Positions 17,024-25,285 of a DNA stretch of 64,000 nt are shown piece after piece. Source of the stretch: Curtobacterium sp. GC_Cur_3. Its GTDB lineage: Bacteria; Actinomycetota; Actinomycetes; Actinomycetales; Microbacteriaceae. Location of the stretch: positions 1 through 64,000 of the forward strand of contig NZ_JALNUI010000013.1 in the NCBI RefSeq assembly GCF_026544205.1, in the 5' to 3' direction. A program made the translations under genes and the position numbers. The notes beneath the pieces were generated by a model that did no database searches, was not told the DNA's origin, and saw nothing but the letters and a program-made list of their open reading frames with translations. Each line of letters starts with the position of its first letter. Within the stretch, counting starts at the first letter, position 1.

Positions 17024-17929
17024 ATGAGCACGAACAGCGAGGACGTGAAGGACTTCCTGGTCAGCCGCCGTGCCCGGGTCCGCCCGGAACAGGTCGGCCT
17101 GCCGACGGGACCGAATCGCCGGGTCGCCGGACTCCGTCGTGGTGAGGTCGCGATGCTCGCCGACGTCAGCGTCGAGTACTACTCCCGACTCGAGCGCGGC
17201 AGCCTGTCCGGGGCCTCGGACAGCGTGCTGCACGCCGTCGCCGGTGCGCTGCTCCTCGACGACGCCGAACGCGACCACCTCTTCGACCTCGCCCGCGCCG
17301 CGAACGCCTCGCCGGTCCGCGCCGGACGACGCTCGACCACGCCGAAGACACTGCGTACCGGGCTGCAGTACGCGCTCGACGCCTTCACCGGCGGTCCGGC
17401 CTTCATCCGGAACGACCACCTCGACCTGCTCGGCGCGAACGCCCTCGGACGGGCCCTCTACGGCGACCTGTTCCGGAAGGCAGAGCGCCCGAACCTCGCC
17501 CGCGCCGCGTTCCTCGACCGCGACTGGTCGGACGCGTTCTACCCGGACTGGGACCTCGCCGCCGACCAGAGCGTCGCGATCCTCCGCGCCGCCGCCGGGC
17601 ACGACCCCCACGACAAGGACCTGCAGGACCTCGTCGGCGAGCTCTCGACGCGCAGTCCGGAGTTCCGGGCGAAGTGGGGTGCGCACGACGTCCGCCGGCA
17701 CGCCACGGGGGAGAAGCACTTCGTCCACCCGATTGTCGGTGCACTCGACCTGTCGTTCGAGGGCGCTCGGTTGATGAGCGACCCGAGCCTGAGCTTCCTG
17801 CTCTACACGGCGGAGCCCGGGTCGCCGACCGCCGACGCGCTCCGACTGCTCGGCTCCGTCGACGCCACCGACCGCCGCGACGCACTCCACGCCGCAGCCG
17901 AACCCCGCCAGCCAGGAGGACGCGCATGA
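17024..17929 (+). CDS. XRE-type regulator with MmyB-like ligand domain
   Basis: A 301-residue regulator: N-terminal helix-turn-helix (about 8-80; VAGLRRGEVAMLADVSVEYY, then RLERG), then the MmyB-like ligand-binding domain with its typical ARAAFLDRDW, FYPDWDL and GELSTRS motifs. TAGGGT (17012-17017) lies 6 nt before the ATG: leaderless. Its stop overlaps the ATG of a truncated aldo/keto reductase, the usual kind of target for this regulator family (oxidoreductase genes). A paralogue is at 37388-38272. Confidence 0.88.
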   Translation: MSTNSEDVKDFLVSRRARVRPEQVGLPTGPNRRVAGLRRGEVAMLADVSVEYYSRLERGSLSGASDSVLHAVAGALLLDDAERDHLFDLARAANASPVRAGRRSTTPKTLRTGLQYALDAFTGGPAFIRNDHLDLLGANALGRALYGDLFRKAERPNLARAAFLDRDWSDAFYPDWDLAADQSVAILRAAAGHDPHDKDLQDLVGELSTRSPEFRAKWGAHDVRRHATGEKHFVHPIVGALDLSFEGARLMSDPSLSFLLYTAEPGSPTADALRLLGSVDATDRRDALHAAAEPRQPGGRA

Positions 17930-18135
17930 AGACCAGGACGCTCGGAACCGACCTCGACGTGGCCGAGGTCGGACTCGGCTGCATGACGATGACCGGCGGC
18001 CACGGCGGCAGTCCCGACCGTTCCGCGATGGTCGATCTGATCCGCAGCGCCGGCTCGAGCCCGTGGTGCGAGGTTGCGCACCCGGTGCGAGGCTGTGTCC
18101 CCGCACCGAGCGATCAACCTCGCACCGGCCGGTGA
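17926..18135 (+). pseudogene. Aldo/keto reductase, truncated by a repeat element
   Basis: The first 40 or so residues (MKTRTLGTDLDVAEVGLGCM, then a TMTGGHG segment and RSAMVDLIRSA) are a typical aldo/keto reductase N-terminus. The match ends abruptly at about 18050, just before the 62-bp inverted-repeat element (18065-18126); translation then runs through the element and stops at 18133. About 280 residues of the usual barrel are missing. The start overlaps the upstream regulator's stop (ATGA), so the two were once an operon. Confidence 0.75.
18065..18126. repeat. 62-bp inverted-repeat element, copy 1
   Basis: Ends GGTGCGAGGTTG and CAACCTCGCACC are perfect 12-bp inverted repeats; the inside has further CACC/GGTG symmetry. 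Three more 62-bp copies lie at 52970, 53107 and 54528. This copy directly follows the broken aldo/keto reductase coding sequence. Confidence 0.8.
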
Positions 18136-18179
18136 TCGGCGCGTCCGAGCCGGCGGCAGCGTGACCCGCCCCTGCGCAC

Positions 18180-18536
18180 TCAGTCGCTGAGCGGCCACAG
18201 CCACTCGGCCTCGAGGTCACCCTCGACCAGGTCGGCCAACGTCCCGAAGTACTCCTGCATGTGCGGCTGCTGCACGTGGCGGGCGATGTCCGCGCCCGAC
18301 GACCAGCGCTCGTAGAACGCGAACGCCCCGGGCTGCTCCTTCGTGGTGTGCACCCAGTACTGCTCGTGGCCCTGCTCGGCGCGCACCGCCGGGATGACCG
18401 CGCGGATCGCGTCCTCCAGCGCCTGCTCCTTGCCGGCCTTCGCTCGGGCGAAGCCGTAGACGGCCACCGGGGTGGTCGAGGCCAGGACGTCGGCGGGCAT
18501 CAGGCCGTCGGGGACGGTGTCGTCAGTCGTGCTCAT
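18180..18536 (-). CDS. Putative quinol monooxygenase (ABM domain)
   Basis: A 118-residue protein with the antibiotic-biosynthesis-monooxygenase ferredoxin-like fold: VYGFARAKAGKEQALEDAI, then EQGHEQYWVHTTKEQPGAF and FYERWSSGADIARHVQQPHM. YgiN-type members oxidise quinols or handle reactive aromatics. The ATG at 18536 is preferred over an upstream in-frame ATG lacking conserved sequence. A short palindrome at 18611-18627 lies upstream, facing the divergent AraC gene. Confidence 0.8.
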   Translation of the reverse strand: MSTTDDTVPDGLMPADVLASTTPVAVYGFARAKAGKEQALEDAIRAVIPAVRAEQGHEQYWVHTTKEQPGAFAFYERWSSGADIARHVQQPHMQEYFGTLADLVEGDLEAEWLWPLSD

Positions 18537-18610
18537 GGGACGGTCTTCCTTCGTGTCGTCGTCGTCCGGGGCGTGCGCTCCGGACGTCCTCAACGCTAGG
18601 AGTGGCTGAT

Positions 18611-18627
18611 GAGGCACTCAATGCCTC
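18611..18627. promoter_or_regulatory. Candidate operator between ABM and AraC genes
   Basis: GAGGCA-CTCAA-TGCCTC is a perfect 6-bp inverted repeat with 5-bp spacing in the divergent gap, about 75 bp upstream of the ABM start codon. It could serve the AraC protein or another regulator; only position supports this. Confidence 0.4.
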
Positions 18628-18707
18628 GGAAGCCCATGTTCTTGTCCGAGAGCACCACCGCGGAGGCGTTCCTGGTGCTTCTGGACCAACGGCCGTAGAT
18701 TCGCTGC

Positions 18708-19646
18708 ATGGACGTCCTCTCCGAAGTGCTCGATGTCTCCGGTGTGCGTGGCAGTGCGGGTGCCCGGATCGCAGCAGCCGGCACCTGGGGCGTCGAGTGG
18801 GTCCGTGACCGCGACGCCGTCGTGTACGCGGTCACGGCCGGCATGGCCTACCTCGCTGTCGAGGGCGACGCCCCCCGGCTCCTGATGACGGGTGACGTCG
18901 TCGTCCTCGCGACCGGCGCAGCGCACTCGTTGTCCAGCGAACCCGGCGCCGACATCCACTCGTGTGACGTCGCGGCCGCCGACGACGCCCGCCGGCACGG
19001 TGACCTCCTGCGTCTCGGCGACGGGGAGGCGCAGACGCAGATCCTCGGTGCCTCGTACTCACACGACCCAGCGGGCTCCACGCCCGTCTTCGCCCTGCTC
19101 CCTCCCGTCGTTCACTTCCGGGCGCAGCAGCTCGACGCGGACCTCGAGGCCATCGTCCGACTCCTCGGACGAGAACTCGCGCGTTCCGGTCTGGCCACCG
19201 ACCTGGTGCTCGACCGTCTCGTCGACGTCCTCCTCGTCGAGGTCCTCCGCGCCTGGCTCGCTTCGTCCCCGGACGCTGACGCCTCGTGGTGGGGGGTCCT
19301 CCGCGATCCCCTCCTCATGCGGGCCGTCACGAGGATCCACGAGGCCCCGGGTCATCCCTGGACGGCCGAGGCGCTGGCTCGTGAGGTCGCGACGTCGAAG
19401 CAGACGCTGACCCGGCGCTTCGCGACGTTCGCGGGGACGACGCCGGGGGAGTACCTGACCCGCTGGCGGATGAGCCTGGCGGCTCGTCGACTCCGCGACA
19501 CCGACGACACGCTCGAAGCGATCGCAGCCGACGTCGGCTACACCTCGGTCTATGCCTTCAACCGGGCCTTCCGCCGCGAACGCTCGCTCCCGCCCGGGCG
19601 GTACCGGACGGCGTCGCGCGCCGAGGGCGGGTCTCCTGCGCGGTGA
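18708..19646 (+). CDS. AraC-family regulator with cupin N-domain
   Basis: A 312-residue AraC regulator: an N-terminal cupin-like sensing domain (about 20-100; MTGDVVVLATGAAHSL) and two C-terminal helix-turn-helix motifs (EALAREVATSKQTLTRRF, then DTLEAIAADVGYTSVYAFNR with a FRRERSLPPGRYR tail). The type often controls adjacent oxidoreductase or monooxygenase genes; here the divergent ABM protein is the candidate target. TAGATT (18696-18701) lies 6 nt before the ATG, indicating a leaderless mRNA. Confidence 0.88.
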   Translation: MDVLSEVLDVSGVRGSAGARIAAAGTWGVEWVRDRDAVVYAVTAGMAYLAVEGDAPRLLMTGDVVVLATGAAHSLSSEPGADIHSCDVAAADDARRHGDLLRLGDGEAQTQILGASYSHDPAGSTPVFALLPPVVHFRAQQLDADLEAIVRLLGRELARSGLATDLVLDRLVDVLLVEVLRAWLASSPDADASWWGVLRDPLLMRAVTRIHEAPGHPWTAEALAREVATSKQTLTRRFATFAGTTPGEYLTRWRMSLAARRLRDTDDTLEAIAADVGYTSVYAFNRAFRRERSLPPGRYRTASRAEGGSPAR

Positions 19647-19655
19647 CCACCCGCC

Positions 19656-19697
19656 GGACTGGAGGCTGGGTGCCAGCTGGTGCCGAGCCTCCAGTCC
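19656..19697. terminator. Palindromic hairpin, repeat family A copy 2
   Basis: Arms GGACTGGAGGCT and AGCCTCCAGTCC around a GGTGCCAGCTGGTGCC centre. It sits between convergent AraC and TetR genes, so a bidirectional terminator is likely. Confidence 0.7.
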
Positions 19698-19718
19698 GCC
19701 TGCTGGTCGCGCCCGTCG

Positions 19719-20294
19719 TCAGCGGTCAGCGCGGGGCTGGGGGCCGACCACGAGGTCGAGGGCGATCGCCATCGGCGCGGCGTACTGCTCACGCGTCTCG
19801 ACCTGGTGCTTGATGCCGATGGAGGCGCTGATCAGCGTGCGCGCGCGGTCCGGAGCGTCTGTCGGGTGCGATTCTGCGATGGCCGCGGTGACCAGGTCCT
19901 CGAAGTGTCGCGGTGCGCTGTGCAGCACCGGTCCCAGCAGCGCGGGGTCGAAGTCGCGCACGCTCCCGGTCTGGTCGGTGAGCGGGCCGATGAAGGAGCC
20001 GGCCCAGCGGTCGAACGCTTCGAGGAGCCGCTCCCGGAGGGGGCGTCCGTCGCTGAGGGCGTCCGCGACGGCGTCGAGGTCGCGGGCGAGCGCTCGCGTG
20101 ACGGCCTCGCGGAAGAGCGCTGGCTTGGAGTCGAACAGGAAGTACAGGCCCTGACGGGAGACCTGCGCCGCGCGGGCGACGTCGTCCATCGAGGTCTTCC
20201 GGTAGCCGAACCGGACGAACGTCTGCATCGCAGAGTCGAGGACGGACTCGCGCCGCCCCGCTCCGTCGCTGGTGGTCACGTCGTGTTCGGGCAT
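19719..20294 (-). CDS. TetR-family regulator
   Basis: A 191-residue regulator with a TetR helix-turn-helix (TSMDDVARAAQVSRQGLYFL) and a helical effector domain. The ATG at 20294 follows TACGCT (complement 20301-20306) by 6 nt, the leaderless pattern. It is divergent from an SDR gene, whose own -10 lies in the same 65-bp gap, so mutual control is likely. Ligand unknown. Confidence 0.85.
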   Translation of the reverse strand: MPEHDVTTSDGAGRRESVLDSAMQTFVRFGYRKTSMDDVARAAQVSRQGLYFLFDSKPALFREAVTRALARDLDAVADALSDGRPLRERLLEAFDRWAGSFIGPLTDQTGSVRDFDPALLGPVLHSAPRHFEDLVTAAIAESHPTDAPDRARTLISASIGIKHQVETREQYAAPMAIALDLVVGPQPRADR

Positions 20295-20359
20295 GACCAG
20301 AGCGTAGCGCACCGCTGCACGCACTAGACAGAGACTGCCACACGCGTACAGTCATCTTC

Positions 20360-21334
20360 ATGACTGCACCCGAACGCCTCATCACGACACCCTTCACCGC
20401 CGACAGCACGACCGACGACGTCCTGCGTGACGTTGACCTCGACGGCGTCAGGGCCGTCGTCACCGGCGCGTCCTCGGGCCTCGGCCGGGAGACAGCGCGT
20501 GCCCTCGCCGCAGCCGGCGCGGCCGTGACGCTCGCCGTCCGGAACCTGGAGGCGGGGGAGCGCGTCGCGGACGAGATCGCTGAGCTCGGGGCGTCCCAGC
20601 GACCGCGGGCCGTGGAGCTCGACCTCGCTGACCAGGCCTCCGTATGCCGGTTCGTCGAAACCTGGGACGGGCCGCTGCACCTGCTCGTCAACAACGCCGG
20701 CCTCGTCACCGGGGGACTCGAGCGCACGCGGGAGGGGTGGGAGCTCCAGTTCGCGACGAACCACCTGGGGCACTTCGCGCTGACGACGGGACTGCACCGG
20801 GCTCTTGCGGCAGGCGCCGCCGAGCGGGACGGCGCCCGGATCGTGGCGCTGAGTTCGACCGCCCACATGCGGGCGGGCATCGACTTCGACGACCTGCACT
20901 TCGAGCACCGGCCGTACGACCCGCAGATCGCGTACGCCCAGGCGAAGACTGCGAACTCGCTGCTCTCCGTCGAGGCGACCCGTCGGTGGGCGTCGGACGG
21001 GATCGTCGCGAACACCGTCAATCCCGGGGGAGTCGCCACCGGACTCCAGCGCAACTTCACTCCCGGGCAGAAGGCGTCACTCGACGCTGCCGAGGCCGCG
21101 GGCCTGTTCGCTTACAAGACCGTGCAGCAGGGCGCGGCGACGACCGTCGTCGCGGCGGTCCGGCCGGAACTGGCGCACAGCGGCGGGCACTACCTCGACG
21201 ACGCGCAGGAGGCCTACACCGTCACGGATGACGCCGATCTCGCCGACCACCCCCACGGCGTCAAGGCCTGGGCGCTCGACCCGACGGCTGCGGAGCGACT
21301 CTGGACCGTGTCGAGCGCCCTGCTGGCCCGCTGA
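20360..21334 (+). CDS. SDR-family oxidoreductase (retinol dehydrogenase-like)
   Basis: A 324-residue SDR with VTGASSGLGRETARALAAAG (cofactor loop), NNAG in LLVNNAGLVTGG, a catalytic YAQAK and VNPGGVAT. Its extra C-terminal length and motifs resemble retinol-dehydrogenase-like or light-dependent protochlorophyllide reductase-like SDRs, which act on varied hydrophobic alcohols. TACAGT (20347-20352) lies 7 nt before the ATG, suggesting a leaderless mRNA. Probably regulated by the divergent TetR protein. It converges with the ABC exporter, leaving a 2-bp gap. Confidence 0.85.
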   Translation: MTAPERLITTPFTADSTTDDVLRDVDLDGVRAVVTGASSGLGRETARALAAAGAAVTLAVRNLEAGERVADEIAELGASQRPRAVELDLADQASVCRFVETWDGPLHLLVNNAGLVTGGLERTREGWELQFATNHLGHFALTTGLHRALAAGAAERDGARIVALSSTAHMRAGIDFDDLHFEHRPYDPQIAYAQAKTANSLLSVEATRRWASDGIVANTVNPGGVATGLQRNFTPGQKASLDAAEAAGLFAYKTVQQGAATTVVAAVRPELAHSGGHYLDDAQEAYTVTDDADLADHPHGVKAWALDPTAAERLWTVSSALLAR

Positions 21335-21336
21335 GC

Positions 21337-23256
21337 CTAGGCGCGACTCGCGGACTCGGCCCCGCTCAGCGCTCCCTCGTCCGGCGCGACGTCCTTCTGC
21401 ACCGCGAACTGCGTCCGGTGCAGCTCCTCGTAGCGACCGCCCGCGGCCAGCAGCTCCTCGTGTGTCCCGCGCTGCACGATCGAGCCGTCCTCGACCACCA
21501 GGATCATGTCCGCGCTGCGGATGGTGGAGAGGCGGTGTGCGATCACCATCGCGGTGCGGCCCTCGAGCGCCTCGCTCAGGGCCGCCTGCACGGCGGCCTC
21601 GGACGTGGAGTCCAGCGCCGCCGTCGCCTCGTCGAGGATGACGACGCGCGGCTGGGCGAGCAGGAGCCGCGCGATGGTCATCCGCTGACGCTCACCGCCG
21701 GAGAGCCGGTAGCCGCGCTCGCCCACCATGGTGTCGAGCTGGTCCGGCAGGGACCGGATGAGCGGCTCGAGGCGTGCACGGCGGACCGCGTCCCACACCT
21801 CGTCCTCGGTGGCCTCGGGCCGCGCGAGCCGCAGGTTGGAGAGGATCGTCTCGTGGAACAGGTGGCCGTCCTGGGTCACCATGCCCATGGTGTGCCGCAT
21901 GGATGCGAAGGTGACGTCGCGGACGTCGGTCCCGCCGAGGCGCACGGCACCGCTGTCGACGTCGTACAGCCGCGACAGGAGCTGCGCGACCGTGGACTTC
22001 CCGGCGCCGGACGTGCCGACGAGGGCGACGGTCTGCCCCGGCTCGATCCGGAAGGACACGCCGTGCAGCACCTCGTCACCGCCGCGGGTGTCGAGGGTGG
22101 AGACCTCCTCCAGGGAGGCCAGCGACACCTTGTCCGCGGACGGGTAGGCGAAGCGGACGTCGTCGAACTCAACGGAGACGGGGCCGTCGGGGACGGTCAC
22201 GGCGTCGGGCTTCTCCTGGATGAGGGGCTTCAGGTCCAGCACCTCGAACACGCGCTCGAAGCTCACGACGGCGCTCATGATCTCGACCCGGGCGTTCGCG
22301 AGGCTGGTCAGCGGCGCGTACAGGCGGGTGAGCAGGAGGGCCAGCGTCACGACGTCACCGGTGTTCAGTCGACCACCGAGTGCGAGGGAACCACCGACCC
22401 CGTAGACGAGCGCGAGGGCGAGGGCGGAGACCAGGGTGAGCGCGGTGACGAAGACGAACTGCAGCAGTGCGCTCCGGACCCCGATGTCGCGGACGCGGGC
22501 GGCGCGCACCCGGAACTCCTCCGCTTCCTCGTCGGGACGGCCGAACAGCTTGACGAGGGTGGCGCCGGGCGCCGAGAACCGCTCGGTCATCTGCGTGCTC
22601 ATCGCGGAGTTGTGGTCGGCGGCCTCACGGCGCAGCGCGGCGAGGCGACTGCCCATCCGGCGTGCGGGGATGAGGAAGATCGGAAGCATGACGACCGCGA
22701 GCACGGTCACGAGCCAGGAGGTGCTGAGCATGACGGCGAGGGTGAGGACCAGCGCCACGACGTTCGTGACGACGCCGGACAGCGTGCCGCTGAAGGCCTG
22801 CTGTGCACCGATCACGTCGTTGTTGAGACGGCTCACGAGCGCGCCCGTCCGCGTGCGGGTGAAGAAGGCGATCGGCATCTTCTGCACGTGGTTGAACACG
22901 GCGGTGCGGAGGTCGAGGATCACGCCCTCACCGATCCGCGCCGAGTACCAGCGGGTCACCAGTGACGTGGCGGCGTCGGCCACGGCAACGAGGGCGATGA
23001 CGACGGCGAGCCACACGATCGTGTCGACCGCACCCCGGGCGGCGATGACGTCGACGACCTGGCCGGCGAGCACCGGCGTCGCGACAGCCAGGAACGCTCC
23101 GACCACGGAGAGGGCGATGAAGACCACCAGCTTGGCCCGGTACGGCACGGCGAACGTCATGATCCGCCGCACGGACTCGCGGGAGATGCCGTGCTTGCCG
23201 TCCCTGGCGGTGGAGATCTTGTAGAGCGAGCTCCAGGCCACGCCTTCCATGCTCAT
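21337..23256 (-). CDS. ABC transporter, fused permease and ATPase (exporter)
   Basis: A 639-residue half-transporter: six membrane helices (about 35-320) and a nucleotide-binding domain (about 360-610) with Walker A GTSGAGKST, the signature LSGGERQR, Walker B VVILDEAT and the H-loop VIAHRLST. Such MsbA/LmrA-like exporters work as homodimers or paired half-transporters; no partner gene is adjacent, so a homodimer is likely. Substrate cannot be read from sequence. Confidence 0.9.
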   Translation of the reverse strand: MSMEGVAWSSLYKISTARDGKHGISRESVRRIMTFAVPYRAKLVVFIALSVVGAFLAVATPVLAGQVVDVIAARGAVDTIVWLAVVIALVAVADAATSLVTRWYSARIGEGVILDLRTAVFNHVQKMPIAFFTRTRTGALVSRLNNDVIGAQQAFSGTLSGVVTNVVALVLTLAVMLSTSWLVTVLAVVMLPIFLIPARRMGSRLAALRREAADHNSAMSTQMTERFSAPGATLVKLFGRPDEEAEEFRVRAARVRDIGVRSALLQFVFVTALTLVSALALALVYGVGGSLALGGRLNTGDVVTLALLLTRLYAPLTSLANARVEIMSAVVSFERVFEVLDLKPLIQEKPDAVTVPDGPVSVEFDDVRFAYPSADKVSLASLEEVSTLDTRGGDEVLHGVSFRIEPGQTVALVGTSGAGKSTVAQLLSRLYDVDSGAVRLGGTDVRDVTFASMRHTMGMVTQDGHLFHETILSNLRLARPEATEDEVWDAVRRARLEPLIRSLPDQLDTMVGERGYRLSGGERQRMTIARLLLAQPRVVILDEATAALDSTSEAAVQAALSEALEGRTAMVIAHRLSTIRSADMILVVEDGSIVQRGTHEELLAAGGRYEELHRTQFAVQKDVAPDEGALSGAESASRA

Positions 23257-23388
23257 TGCGATTCCTTCCGTGGGCTCCAGGCCCGACGTGGATGTCAGGC
23301 GCCCGAGTTCGGGGTCCTCCCCGGCGGCGGCGAGCCGGCCTCAGCCTACGGCCCGGTACCGACGCCCGTGCCGACCGAGCCTGCCGGC

Positions 23389-23733
23389 TCAGTCGCCGGC
23401 GAGGCTCGCGCTGACGGCCACCGCCACGGGGACCCACGGCGCCATGAACGCGATGACCACCGCGACGACAGCGCCGACCCGGTGCCGGCCACGACGCAGC
23501 AGGACGACGGCCAGGACCACCGTCGCGACGGCCGAGGCCACGCTGACGACGGCGGCCGCGTCGAGACTGCGATGCCCGGCAGCGGCAGCCGACGGGGCCG
23601 GTGTCGTGGAGAGCGTGAACACGTCGAGGAGGGCGCTGGCCCACAGGACCGCGACGGCGACCCCGCACCCGACGACCAGGACCACCCACATCGCCGCGAC
23701 GATGCCGCGGGGACCCTCCTGTGCGCTGCTCAT
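23389..23733 (-). CDS. Small membrane protein, three to four helices
   Basis: A 114-residue protein made almost entirely of hydrophobic helices (about 12-40, 58-80 and 86-110) with short polar loops. No family recognised. The ATG follows TACGCT (complement 23740-23745) by 6 nt, which supports the start and suggests a leaderless transcript. Its ABC-exporter neighbour is separated by 130 bp, so a functional link is not established. Confidence 0.6.
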   Translation of the reverse strand: MSSAQEGPRGIVAAMWVVLVVGCGVAVAVLWASALLDVFTLSTTPAPSAAAAGHRSLDAAAVVSVASAVATVVLAVVLLRRGRHRVGAVVAVVIAFMAPWVPVAVAVSASLAGD

Positions 23734-23796
23734 GCCGTCAGCGTAGAGGTGCGTCGGCGCGTGGCGTCGACGGCGGAGGATCAGCGTCCCTCCGTG

Positions 23797-24273
23797 TCAG
23801 CCGACGCCCTCCTCCGACACCCGCCATCCGTCGGAGTGGTGACGCAAGCAGAGGCCCCAGACGTTCGGACCGGGTGTCATCCCGACGAGGCCGGACTCCC
23901 GCATCCCGTACTCGAAGCACTGCTCCGGATCGGAGCCGACTGACGTGCTGCGCAAGGTGGTCCAGGAGGACATCGTCGGGTCGCCCTCGCCGGTCCACTG
24001 CTCCCAGAGGCTGGCCGGGCACCAGGACGTGTCCTCCGGCTCGGAGAGGGAGCGCATGTCCCGGCAGTCCCGACGGACCGCAGCGTCGAGGAACGCGACG
24101 GCGACTGTCCGAGCGGATGCTCCGGACGGCGGCAGTGGTGCCTGCGGCCCGGAGCGACCGGGGACGGTGACGACGACCGCCCCTGCCACGACGACAGCGA
24201 GGGCAGCCGCCGAGACCACGAGGGAGATGCGACGCACCTGACCATCCTGGCGCTGATCGTTGGGCTCGGCCAC
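23797..24273 (-). CDS. Membrane-anchored hypothetical protein
   Basis: A 158-residue protein with a polar cytoplasmic start, one membrane helix (ISLVVSAAALAVVVAGAVVV, about 16-35) and an exported domain with about five cysteines (for example DCRDM, SWCPASL, QCFEYG and GLCLRHH), suggesting disulfide bonds. No family recognised. Divergent from the DUF1349 gene. Confidence 0.6.
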   Translation of the reverse strand: MAEPNDQRQDGQVRRISLVVSAAALAVVVAGAVVVTVPGRSGPQAPLPPSGASARTVAVAFLDAAVRRDCRDMRSLSEPEDTSWCPASLWEQWTGEGDPTMSSWTTLRSTSVGSDPEQCFEYGMRESGLVGMTPGPNVWGLCLRHHSDGWRVSEEGVG

Positions 24274-24323
24274 CCGGTGCGAAGAGCGGGGTCTCCGGCC
24301 GGACGGCCGGTACGTTCGGGACC

Positions 24324-24911
24324 ATGACCGACATCGACTGGAACTCCGGCACCTGGACGACCGCGCCCGCGCACGTGGAGATCGCCGACGACGGGATGCA
24401 CGTCACCGCCGTCGAGGAGAGCGACGCCTGGCGGATCACCTCCTACGGCTTCGTCCACGACACCGAGCACGCCCTCCTCGTCCCGTTCGAGCAGGACACC
24501 GCGGTGGAGGTGTCGTTCCTCCTTGACTTCTCCGCCCAGTTCGACCAGGCCGGCGTCTTCGTGAAGGTCGACGAAAGCACCTGGATCAAGACCGGTGTGG
24601 AACGCAGCGACGGCGAGGACAGCCTCGGTGCAGTCGTCACCCGGGGTGTCTCCGACTGGTCGCTCTCGCCCGTCCCCGGGTGGCACGACCGGGTCGTCAC
24701 GGTCCGCGCCAGCCGCTCCGGCGACGCGCTGACCGTCCGTGCCCGGGTGGACGACGAGCCGTGGCGCCTGGTGCGCGTCGCGCCGCTGGACCCGGACGCC
24801 GTCGTCACCGCGGGGCCGATGTGCTGCGCCCCCTCGCGGGATGACCTCACCGTCCACTTCACCGGGTGGCGGACCGGACCGGCGGACACGAGCCTGCACC
24901 CCGATGCCTGA
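24324..24911 (+). CDS. DUF1349 (concanavalin-like) protein
   Basis: A 195-residue beta-sandwich protein with DUF1349 hallmarks: DIDWNSGTWTTAP, the FDQAGVFVKVDESTWIKTGV core, and a VTRGVSDWSLSP turn. The family is lectin/glucanase-like and includes yeast Ree1 relatives; enzymatic activity is uncertain. TACGTT (24311-24316) lies 7 nt before the ATG, the leaderless pattern. Overlaps the next gene by 8 bp, so the two are translated from one mRNA. Confidence 0.8.
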   Translation: MTDIDWNSGTWTTAPAHVEIADDGMHVTAVEESDAWRITSYGFVHDTEHALLVPFEQDTAVEVSFLLDFSAQFDQAGVFVKVDESTWIKTGVERSDGEDSLGAVVTRGVSDWSLSPVPGWHDRVVTVRASRSGDALTVRARVDDEPWRLVRVAPLDPDAVVTAGPMCCAPSRDDLTVHFTGWRTGPADTSLHPDA

Positions 24912-25206
24912 GCCGCACCCCGCCGCCGAGGTCCGGTGCTCCGGGCGCCTCGTCTGCGCGACCGAGGACGAGGCGGACACCGTGCGACGCCACCTGCCGG
25001 ACCACGTCCGTCTGACCCGGGCCGAGGCCGGGTGCATCGCCTTCGACGTCCTCGAGACCGACGACGCGCTCGTCCGGTCGGTGGCGGAGCGGTTCACGGA
25101 CCAGGACGCGTTCGAACGGCACCAGCACCGTGTCGCAGGCAGCGAGTGGGGACGGGCCACCGCCGGGATCGAACGCCGCTACGTGATCGAGGCCGTGGCC
25201 GGCTGA
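24904..25206 (+). CDS. Small ABM-fold protein (putative monooxygenase)
   Basis: A 100-residue protein resembling YgiN-type antibiotic-biosynthesis monooxygenases: VRLTRAEAGCIAFDVLETDD and ERFTDQDAFERHQHRVAGSE. The ATG 24904 overlaps the DUF1349 stop, implying translational coupling. Role unknown; candidate for oxidation of quinols or a lyase-like role. Confidence 0.65.
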   Translation: MPEPHPAAEVRCSGRLVCATEDEADTVRRHLPDHVRLTRAEAGCIAFDVLETDDALVRSVAERFTDQDAFERHQHRVAGSEWGRATAGIERRYVIEAVAG

Positions 25207-25285
25207 GGACGCCGGACCGCGCGCACCGGGAACGACGCGTTCGTCACCCGGACCGGGACGAGACGGGCCGGAGGCTCCCCGCTGC

